This document shows positions 45,041 to 53,486 of a stretch of 64,000 bases of DNA, one piece after another (the stretch's first letter is position 1; each line of letters begins with the position of its first letter). Source of the stretch: Omphalotus guepiniiformis (taxonomy: Eukaryota > Basidiomycota > Agaricomycetes > Agaricales > Omphalotaceae); NCBI GenBank assembly GCA_028554645.1, contig JAQOOI010000019.1:372001-436000 (forward strand), written 5' to 3'. The notes beneath the pieces were generated by a model. That model was not told the origin of the DNA, ran no database searches, and saw nothing but the letters and a program-made list of their open reading frames with translations. The position numbers and the translations under genes are program-made.

Positions 45041-47182
45041 TCAATCTTTATTCTTTTCTTCCACCACTCCATATTTCCGAGGTCGAGGTTTTATAGGCAG
45101 CTCCTCCCCCCCTTTAAGATGGAATGAAGACGAAACATTCTTAGCATAGCGGCGAGCAATCTCGCCAGCTTCTTCTCTCTCTGTAAGTGTTGGAATTGGT
45201 TTACCACGTAACCTTATTAAGTCATGCTCAAAATCTAGCGAAATTCCATGTTTTCTCATGAATACGGTACCCATTACTGCATCGTAACGGTCAACATTAG
45301 CAATGTCGAAGTAGTCCTTTCCACTAACGTCACTCTCTTTTCCACCGAGTATCCGGTAGGGGCTGATAGCGCCATGAATAATCTTAGATCGACTACCTTT
45401 CGTCCCAAGCTGAAGAGTGACCGGGTTTTCGAGCTGGAAAACCTTCATATGAGCAACACGAGCAAAGTCAGGACTGAGAGCATCAGCTGTGCTTCCACTA
45501 TCGAACAACGCGAATGCTTGGACACCATTGATGTCCACAAAAGCACTGAGGCACCGATTTTCCTCCGCCGTGCGTTTCGGACGGGATCCCGTACGTTTCA
45601 CTTTCACCTTTTCTGGCTGTAACGTAGCGCTGAACCCTCCCTTAGCATCCTCTGACATGGATCGCAAATACTCTCCAATATTCAACTGTAGGACTTCTTC
45701 ATTCTCGTCATCTGAATCTGACACTTCCTCTAACTCCGGGGCTGTTTCATATCCATCCTCCGATAAGCATGTTGTTTCACTGCTGCTGGCAATGGAGTCA
45801 TTGTCAGTGTCAACTAACGCGTTGAATCGTTCGTCAAGACTATTAGCCCATCCTTCCGTGAACAAGTCCCACTCGTGCATATGCCCCATGTGTTCTGCAG
45901 CTTCAGGTGAGTTATATGCTTCATCCGCTGCGTCACTTTCGTATTGAGATCCACCCCACGGATCAGGGTCACCCTCGTCATCCAAATCGGCCTCATATCG
46001 AGCCCAAACTTCCTCATCTTCAGGCACGTCGACGTCTGAATCCTCTTGGGATTCCTCCAGACGAAAGAAGCGCTCACCGTCCTTCACGATTTCCTCAGCA
46101 ATCCGAAACATTTTTGAACGTGGGTTTGTTCCTTTCTTCATCTCAGGATCGTACTTCTTACACTTAGGATCCCCTCTGAAGTGTCCAATCTCCCCACACG
46201 CATAGCATGCTCCGGGTGCCGCTGTATTTCCCACCTGTTTAGTGGTTTTAGCAGGTTCGTTAGCATTCCTTCTATTATCCGGGGGCGCTCGTTGACGTTG
46301 TTGGTTCTGACGCCATTCTGCATGGTTCGTTACCTGATAACGACGTCTATCAACCACCTGCAAGCGTTTAGGCGGGGAATGTGATCGAATTACAGTATTC
46401 GACGAAGGTTTATTTGACCCTGTCGCTTGAGGTTGTGAGTTTTTCTCATAACGAGAACTCCTCATACTACGTTGACTCTGCTCTGCCGCAGTTCTAGCAG
46501 AAGAGTAATATTTACCCGTTTTCTCACTGCGTTCGCAGGCCAGTGCCGCTTGCATGATCTCATTGACTGAGGAGCGTTCAGCTGTGACTTTCTCGATCCT
46601 CGTCATGTCATCGCACATAGATGAGGGCACTAGGATTAGAATTCGTTTCTTAAATGTGTACATGTCTGGCGGACACGGCATACATGTAGCCCATCGTCGT
46701 AGCTCACTGAACATGCTTTTCACCCCTTTATTGCTGGAGTAAGTCACAGTATAGAAACGATCCGAAATTTGAGAAATGGATGCTTCGTGAACGAAGCGCT
46801 GGTACAGCCCGTTGACCACCTGCATAAACGTCCAGCGATATGCCATAGGATCTGGGTTCGTAGCAAAACCATCAGGTACGCGCTGTACCTCTTCTCGAAA
46901 CCAATATAATGCTTCGCCTTCTAAGAAGGCACCTAAGGTGTTAGTTCTCATCAAGTCAACAGCTGATATTACAGCCATACGTCGATCTTCATCATATTCC
47001 GTAGGAGGGCCGCATTGATCAGCCATATTCATCCATTGAATGAGTGATGAGAACCAGTCGTCAAACTTAGCATAATCCGCATGTCCCGCATACTTCGAAG
47101 GTTTCGGAATAGCTTGTAGCATAGCCTTATGCGCAGCTGACGATGCCTTAGCCGGAGGTCCATAGAGGTAATATCGAATCAT
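45041..47182 (-). CDS. Chromovirus ORF2 (gag-protease)
   Basis: 713 residues. An N-terminal retrotransposon gag domain (FDDWFSSLIQWMNMADQCG, FVHEASISQISDRFYTVTYS) is followed by a basic linker and a zinc knuckle CYACGEIGHFRGDPKC near 325-340, with spacing C-x2-C-x4-H-x6-C (x4 is usual before the last Cys). An acidic region comes next, then an aspartic protease core with ALFDSGSTAD near 560. The ATG at 47180-47182 follows directly on the ORF1 stop (TAAATG). It ends at TGA 45041-45043, in frame with pol. Confidence 0.92.
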   Translation of the reverse strand: MIRYYLYGPPAKASSAAHKAMLQAIPKPSKYAGHADYAKFDDWFSSLIQWMNMADQCGPPTEYDEDRRMAVISAVDLMRTNTLGAFLEGEALYWFREEVQRVPDGFATNPDPMAYRWTFMQVVNGLYQRFVHEASISQISDRFYTVTYSSNKGVKSMFSELRRWATCMPCPPDMYTFKKRILILVPSSMCDDMTRIEKVTAERSSVNEIMQAALACERSEKTGKYYSSARTAAEQSQRSMRSSRYEKNSQPQATGSNKPSSNTVIRSHSPPKRLQVVDRRRYQVTNHAEWRQNQQRQRAPPDNRRNANEPAKTTKQVGNTAAPGACYACGEIGHFRGDPKCKKYDPEMKKGTNPRSKMFRIAEEIVKDGERFFRLEESQEDSDVDVPEDEEVWARYEADLDDEGDPDPWGGSQYESDAADEAYNSPEAAEHMGHMHEWDLFTEGWANSLDERFNALVDTDNDSIASSSETTCLSEDGYETAPELEEVSDSDDENEEVLQLNIGEYLRSMSEDAKGGFSATLQPEKVKVKRTGSRPKRTAEENRCLSAFVDINGVQAFALFDSGSTADALSPDFARVAHMKVFQLENPVTLQLGTKGSRSKIIHGAISPYRILGGKESDVSGKDYFDIANVDRYDAVMGTVFMRKHGISLDFEHDLIRLRGKPIPTLTEREEAGEIARRYAKNVSSSFHLKGGEELPIKPRPRKYGVVEEKNKD

Positions 47183-48460
47183 TTATTCATAACGATGGAA
47201 CGATGCTTTCAGTACTTCTTCCTCACTTCGAGGTGTCGGGTCATACGTGAATACCTCCTCCGGACCCACGTTTGGATCCTCTGAACGATATCTATTCTGA
47301 CGGAAAGGGCCTCGATCCTCTCTTGGATCCCCATTGTCATCCTCATCATCACCATCACTACCATCTCCGCCACCTCCCGGACTCGGTGGTTCGTATGGTG
47401 GACCTTGTCCGTGGTTACCATACCCATGCCCACCATCGCGTCGATTGTCTCGACCTGCACCTCTACGTGCGTTGAAATTTGAACCATCAAAGGGTGACCC
47501 ATTCCCGGGGTCGTCACTAGGTGGTCCTGATGGGTCTCCTCGTCTCGTTCCTCTGGGAACTCCAATATTTGGAGCATGGCGATTAGACGCATCATAGCCA
47601 TCGCGTCGTTGGCGATTACTTCGCGGACTGTATCTCATACCAGATGGTGAGCCCGCCTGATTTTTTGGGCCTTCAGGACTTGGTCTAGCGGGTGTAGAAG
47701 TTGGGTGGCGTCTATTTCCACCCCTTTGCTCATGAATCCCTGCTGGCCTTCTATTAGTATTCGATCTCTTAAAGTCACTTACTTCTGATTGGGTAATCGA
47801 CATCAAGTCCACTCGAACGCTTGGCATTCGCGGGTCGAATGCTATGGAGTCGTTTATGACAATTCCTTGGTCCTCAAACTCCAAAGGCCTGCCTAGCAAA
47901 CTTTCCTCAATATACAATAGTTGTAAAATTACTCGCCTTCTTAAGTCCTCTGCATAAGCTCGGGTGCGTGAACTTCCCGAACGTTCCGAATGAGTTGGTC
48001 TCGTCGTACTGTCTGAAGATGGAAGGGTAGGTTCAGGTTGAGCCGGTCGTGTCGCAGGTTCCGGTTCCACTTCTTCAGCCTGATCCTCTGGATCGTCGTC
48101 CACCTCAGCTGGTTCTTCTTCAGCCTCTGCAAACAGTGGGGAATAACGATTGGGATTAGATTCATTCCTCGGTTCTTCTACTACGGACACATCATCCCTA
48201 TCCCGATTCTTGCCCTTCGCATAAGGGTTAGGCGTGTGCGATAACTCCGGCTCTAATTCGCTCCTCATATCAGCATACGTCCATATCCTTTCGCCTGTCC
48301 TCGCTTCTTCATATTCTCCCGGCATCTCATGAGTCCTAGTTGACTCGTATCCGGTCGTACCACCTCTCTCTGAGTTCTGCGGCGACGTTTTCGCACGGGC
48401 TTGAGGCATCCGGAAACGACTAGTCGATGCTTTCGGTCGTAGTGTCGATGTAGAAGACAT
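47183..48460 (-). CDS. Chromovirus ORF1: disordered N-terminal protein
   Basis: 425 residues from the first in-frame ATG at 48458-48460; the frame is open further up to about 48600 without another ATG. The composition is low-complexity: Ser/Arg/Pro-rich start, an acidic EEPAEVDDDPEDQAEEVEPE stretch, and a Gly/Asp/Arg-rich C-terminal part (GNGSPFDGSNFNARRGAGRD). There is no recognised domain. It is in the same frame as ORF2 and separated from it only by TAA. It may be a gag N-terminal extension or separate structural protein made by termination and reinitiation. Confidence 0.75.
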   Translation of the reverse strand: MSSTSTLRPKASTSRFRMPQARAKTSPQNSERGGTTGYESTRTHEMPGEYEEARTGERIWTYADMRSELEPELSHTPNPYAKGKNRDRDDVSVVEEPRNESNPNRYSPLFAEAEEEPAEVDDDPEDQAEEVEPEPATRPAQPEPTLPSSDSTTRPTHSERSGSSRTRAYAEDLRRRVILQLLYIEESLLGRPLEFEDQGIVINDSIAFDPRMPSVRVDLMSITQSEVSDFKRSNTNRRPAGIHEQRGGNRRHPTSTPARPSPEGPKNQAGSPSGMRYSPRSNRQRRDGYDASNRHAPNIGVPRGTRRGDPSGPPSDDPGNGSPFDGSNFNARRGAGRDNRRDGGHGYGNHGQGPPYEPPSPGGGGDGSDGDDEDDNGDPREDRGPFRQNRYRSEDPNVGPEEVFTYDPTPRSEEEVLKASFHRYE

Positions 48461-48712
48461 ATTGGTGTCTCGGCTTGAACTCGACGCTCGTATAGGCCCG
48501 AAAGAGGGTCCAGGTGAGTATTCTGAATGAAAAGGCAATTCTTGCGCTTCAGCGGCCAACTGACGGCTCGTCGCTCGTGTATGAAAGGCGTGAATCGTGA
48601 ATTAAGGATCCAAATAATAGTAGGCGGATTCCGAAGAATATTTTCTTCTAGCCTCTAACAATATCACTGTCTAATATTATCCCAAGAGATAATGACTGTG
48701 GTTTAAAAAATG

Positions 48713-48883
48713 TGTAAGGGCTCTCACTAGTTCAGACTTCAACTAAACCAAACAGGGCTTTAGATTATTCCTGGGTGTAGTATAGACAAGTAGTCGTAGT
48801 CGTAAAACGATAGTGAGAGTAAGAGTAAGAGTTAAAAGTCATTATGTAAGTAGGCAGGTAACGACAATATACTGGCCGTTACA
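48713..48883 (-). repeat. 5' LTR of the chromovirus
   Basis: 171 bp, identical to 39133-39303. It should hold the promoter for minus-strand transcription. Confidence 0.97.
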
Positions 48884-48888
48884 TTGGG
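48884..48888. repeat. Target-site duplication TTGGG, right
   Basis: TTGGG directly outside the right LTR, matching 39128-39132. Confidence 0.9.
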
Positions 48889-49399
48889 GGTGCTGAGTCG
48901 ACTATGCTTGGGGAGGTCTCCGTTGGGGTGGTGACAAGAGAATCAGAATCAATGGTGGTCTTGTTCGTGTTCGCATGACATTGAAGGTGCGCGAAGAAGA
49001 CTCGGATTGAAGCGAAGAATGTCGAAGGACAAGGCCAAGGCTTTGACAAGGCGTTTCCGAGATTTCGGTTTATCGGAGGAAGTAACTTCATTTTACATGC
49101 TAGCCTTTAAAGCCATGTACATAGCACGAGATATCGATATATGACTGTACGATTTCATAGAGTTCCAGCTGGTGTGGGTGAAGAACCTGTACGCGTGCTG
49201 CCTTGAAGCTAACACGCGTCGCGAAGCGTAGCAGACTTGGGTCGCGTTTTCGATGGCAATGGCGATGGAAAAGGCAGGTGGTTCACATCACGTGGGAGTA
49301 TTTTGATTCGACCCAAAGTTCTCCCTGCTTCAGTGCTTGCGGACCACCCACTATATGCGCCCAAATCTCATCCTTTTCTAACCATTTCTCCATCTTCCA
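48889..49399. other. Intergenic region upstream of the cyclin gene
   Basis: No gene is seen. A CACGTG E-box-like site lies near 49289, about 110 bp before the cyclin ATG. Confidence 0.4.
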
Positions 49400-52289
49400 A
49401 TGTGCTCGCGAGCGCCTTCACTCGAGGTCATCAATGAGGTCGACGAAATCGAACTTGAACGCGACGTGATTTCTGACTCTGATTCACCTCAAATACCGGC
49501 TTCTAGCTCGCCATGTCTTTGCTCTTTATCTAGCTGTCCTTATTGCAATTGCAATACAGACTCTGCTTCTGCTTCTGCTTCTGTTTCTGCTTCGTTAGCA
49601 TCCTCTCGCTCTTCTCGCTCTTCTCGCTCTTCTCTATCTGAACGTTCGCATTCGCAATCGCAAGAATCAGTTTCAAATCGCAATTTTCCTTCTGGAATTC
49701 AAGACCATCAAAGCGATCTCGCTTTCGTTGAGGATTTGTGTGGAAGACTTATGAATGTATCTCGGGAATCTGAAGTTACTTCAAGGCTTGTCGACGCAGG
49801 TGTCACTGATTCGAGTCTTCGAGCATCTCCACTGTCGTTTGAGAAGACGCCTCTGTCTGGCTTACACGCCTCAAATATTCCTGAAAATATCCTTCAAAGC
49901 TTTGGGCTTCCTGTGAGACGTGCGCAAAGCGAATCATCTACGTAATTCTTATCTTACACGCTGCGCTTCCATTTCACTAACATTGATCATTTGCAGTATA
50001 CCTTTACCGACAGCAACATCCACAACCAAGCGATCCTTTTCCCTAGCTGACCTCAACTACCGTCCACGACAAAATGATGCTCTTTTCTACTCTTCATACG
50101 AAACTTTGCTCCCACCATTCAAAAAACGTCGCCCCACCCGCACCTCTTCAATCATCGACGAAAAGGAAGGGTTTGCCTCTCAAACGGCGACTTCTAGGCG
50201 TGCGCGCTCCTTACGAAACGAAGCCGATTATTCCGATGAAGATGGTGTACACGCAATCCCGCTTGCCTCTCCAGACGCAGAATCTACCATTCCGTCAAGT
50301 GACAAGGAAAACACGCCTGGATGGATCCCTACTGCTCCTTGTAGCCCCGAATCTCATTCCGAGCCCGAACAATGCAATGGTACAAACACGTTTCGCCAGC
50401 CGCTCTCTCTTATGCCAATATCGCCCCTCCATTTCCTCTCTGATGTGTCGTCAAAGGTTTCACGTGCTCCGGTCGCCAAGAAAAAGAAGAACAGGAAATC
50501 TAGTGCGGTCAAAGCTATTCCTTTTGAGGTCCCGATAATCGCTCCTCCACCCGGCCATGCATGGCGACCCCCACTTAGTCAAGAAGCGCAAGCGAAGACA
50601 AGACTGCTACGATTCAAGGAACGAGATGAGAACATGAGGAAGGCGGATGGGGGGTGGCAAGTGGACGGTGGCGACGAGGCGAGAGATACCGAAACGAAGG
50701 TTGTGGGATTTGAGTTTGTGTATGAGAGTGTCGGTCAGATGTCGACGTATGAGCCGGACAGTGGTGACGAAGAAGACGGAGCTGATATTGATGACGACGT
50801 CGAGATGAGGGATGTGGAGAGCGACGAGTTGGATGAAGGAGTCCGTTTTGACGGTTCTTCAAGTCAAGGAGCTAGCTGGGCTGATATATCAAGATTCGAG
50901 GATGGAATGAGTAAAGAGGTCATTGAGTGGATACTTGAGGTACGTCGAGCCGCTTGCTTATGTCGTCTGTTTTTGACCAGCGCTTTAGGTGCTACCTCCG
51001 ATCGAAGAGATGTATTCGCCTCAGTCTAGCAATTTGTCATTGAGCTCGAAAACGTCTGCCGATGTTCGCTATTCTGTATCTCCCTATTCTTCCACATCAA
51101 GTTCTTCGTACTCATCTCCTTTCAAATCCTCTAACAACTTTGACCACGGGCATCACAACCTGATGGACCAACTCCTTAATTCTCCGGAGACGAGATTCCA
51201 CGCGGCTTATCTTTTTAGACGGTTTTTCTGTATCGTTCTTGGGTCGACGGATGATAATCTCCATCGTCTGCAAAGCAACAGCGCGAAGGATGGAATCCCG
51301 CTCGCCAAACTTACCCAGAAGTTTTCGTGGGATATGGATGGTTGTGAGATGATCACTTGGGATGTGGCAGTCGGCTGTTTAGCACTCAGTGTGAAGGCAA
51401 GGGATTTGAATAATCAACTAAACAACACTTTCATGTTGACGTGACTCTTCACTTTCTTGGGTGTGAAGATGCACCGTGATTTCTTACCACCCTTGTTCCC
51501 GGTCCACGCGTTGTTATATGAGGACCTTGCCCCCCATGATATGTCTTATGGGAATCTAGAGGTAGGTCTTTACTCGATTACCCTGTTTGCATGTCGACCC
51601 ATTCAATCCACTTTTCTCCAGGCAGCTCAAAGAGATATTCTATTCGCTTTATCGTATAATCTGGGGAGTTCTCCCCAGGCTATACTAGATGATCTGTGGC
51701 TCGCGTTGCCTTCGCTGAGAGAGTTGCTCGAATTTAGTGATCGTGGAAGGAGCGGGTGGAATCTAGTGCTGCAGGGAACTTGGGAGATCCTTTATACGGC
51801 CGTCGGTGGTAGGTGTTTTACTACTCCTGGAACCAAAGCGTGACAGATGACTCGTTTCGCTCCGTAGAGCCGAAGATAATGGAATTTCCCTTGTCACTTG
51901 TAACCGTTGCGGCCCTCATGGAAGCATTAAAGGCGTCGCTCGTGCGCAAGCATGAATCTTCTGAGCCTTGGTATTACGAGTTTTGGCGTAGACGAGTCGA
52001 GTCATCGATCAAGACGTCGTATGCTAGATGCCATATAGATGCGAAGAAGGTCTTGGAGATGAACCAGCAGGGGCATGTTCGCAAGGCGAATATAGAGTCT
52101 GAAGGTGTCATGCTGGACATACAGGCGGCGCTGGGAATCGCCGATGTGAGTTTTCTTGTTCGCCAAGCTCCCTCGATGTTCCGTGATAGTGTGGTGATAT
52201 GTGAAGGCCTAGTTCTAATGGTGGTTCTTTTTCAGGGGCCTCTTACAACGTGTAGGGAGTGGATTTCTTCAGTTGGTGCCAAGAAATGA
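49400..52289 (+). CDS. Cyclin-box protein with long Ser-rich N-terminus
   Basis: Seven exons (49400-49941, 49997-50939, 50989-51396, 51469-51561, 51622-51808, 51868-52145, 52236-52289) encode 834 residues. The first roughly 500 residues are disordered with Ser/Ala and Ser/Arg repeats and KKKKNRK-type basic patches. A cyclin-like helical domain follows: WDVAVGCLALSVKMHRDFLP, PHDMSYGNLEAAQRDILFAL, then ALPSLRELLEF. It resembles fungal cyclin-domain proteins; a CDK partner is inferred, not shown. Intron 3 appears to begin with GC (GCAAGG at 51397) and end GAAG. The alternative of reading on gives an early stop, so the GC-AG intron is preferred. Confidence 0.82.
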
Positions 52290-52654
52290 AGGTTCAAACG
52301 TTCAATACTTGCTTTGTGCTCCCTTTTGTTCTCTCTTTGGCGTCAAGCTTTCGCCCTGTAATTTCATGTTTCTCAAGTTGGGATGCTTTCCTTTTTGCTT
52401 CTGCTTATACGTTTATACTTTTGTAATACTTTGTGACCAGTAATTTCCAAGTTTGATGCAGTTTGGCCTCGGAGCCCCATTCAACAATCGATTGCGCTAG
52501 GTTCGATCACCGCAGTATTGGCACTGCGTCAGGAAGGGTCATCATGACGTCGTCTCCGTTGCTAATAAAAGGTCGTGTCTTGGTTCTGGTTCGAGTATAA
52601 AAAGATAGCAGTCGACGGAAATCGTTCTTCTTCAATCAATCCGATACTATCGAT
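52290..52654. other. Intergenic region, promoter of lectin copy 2
   Basis: No gene. It contains the TATA box listed separately. Confidence 0.4.
52596..52603 (+). promoter_or_regulatory. TATA box of lectin copy 2
   Basis: TATAAAAA about 55 bp upstream of the ATG at 52655. Confidence 0.6.
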
Positions 52655-53286
52655 ATGTCTATTCAAGCAGGAAACACGTACAGACTCGTTAATGTCAAGA
52701 GCGGCACCGCACTTGATCTTTCGGGTACTGATAATAAGTCCAGTATGTTCTGGTTTTTTGTGTTCATCATGACGAAATTGACCTGACCTATTGTGTTTGG
52801 TTTGTAGTTTCTGGGTACACTGCGCACGACGGTGATAATCAGAAGGTGAGGCGTTGTGTTTCATTCGTCCACATTGTTTCTGTATCTCACATTGGTTCAA
52901 TCGGCTAAAGTGGAAACTCGAAAACTCTGATGGACACTGGACATTCCAGTGTGTCCGAGGTGGCCAATACCTAGGCTTTGAGGGTAATCCCGAGGATGGA
53001 ACGCCTCTTGTTGCAGTTGGCAATCCCGTTCAGTGGGATATCTGGCCTGATGAGCAGGACTCGAGCGTTTACAGGTTTGTTCAATTGATAGGTTGTGTCG
53101 GTCACTGTGTTATTGACGATACCTTTTGCTGCCGCTCTCGCGTGTCGTAGAGTCTTTGTTCCCGGAGCAAACCCCGCGATAAATATTGATTTGTCGGACC
53201 ATGGGAATGCTACCCCCGGAACTATCGTGACGTTGTGGGGTAAGTGGGAAGGTACGAATCAGACTTGGAGGTTTGAACAGGGTTAG
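52655..53286 (+). CDS. Ricin B-like (beta-trefoil) lectin, copy 2
   Basis: Four exons (52655-52742, 52808-52845, 52911-53074, 53151-53286) encode 141 residues. Landmarks match copy 1: AGNTYRLVNVKSGTALDLSG, GYTAHDGDNQKW, DGHWTFQCVRGGQYLGF, NPVQWDIWPDE and the end NQTWRFEQG. There is no signal peptide; it is probably a cytosolic sugar-binding lectin. Exon 2 and exon 3 lengths (38 and 164 nt) and all shared intron phases equal those of copy 1. Confidence 0.88.
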
Positions 53287-53486
53287 TTTTGGTCTGGTCC
53301 TGAGAGATTTCGTGGCTGATGTTATTGTTTATGCTGCAGAGTAAAATGATTGACTGGGAAAAGTTAATTACTGGATGTGGTTGTGGGCTTGGTTTGTGTA
53401 CATTGGGTAAGGAAATGTAATGATTGTTCGAGTATTACTATCTCGCAGTGATTCGTAAAATTTTAAAAAAGGTGTCAAGTAACATA

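Larger units (their letters stand above)
39133..48883 (-). mobile_element. Complete Ty3/Gypsy chromovirus LTR retrotransposon (9751 bp)
   Basis: Two identical 171-bp LTRs (39133-39303, 48713-48883), each TG..CA bounded, are flanked by the 5-bp duplication TTGGG at 39128-39132 and 48884-48888. Reading on the minus strand the order is: 5' LTR, leader, ORF1 (disordered), ORF2 (gag, zinc knuckle, protease), ORF3 (RT, RNase H, integrase, chromodomain), ORF4 (unknown, spliced), polypurine tract, 3' LTR. RT before integrase plus a chromodomain defines a chromovirus. Identical LTRs imply very recent insertion. All ORFs are long and open, so the copy may be active. No tRNA primer site is evident next to the 5' LTR. 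Confidence 0.95.

Noticed and set aside
52495..52530. tRNA-like phrase GGTTCGATCACC
   Set aside because: No matching acceptor or anticodon stems around it. No tRNA, rRNA or CRISPR array is visible in the window.
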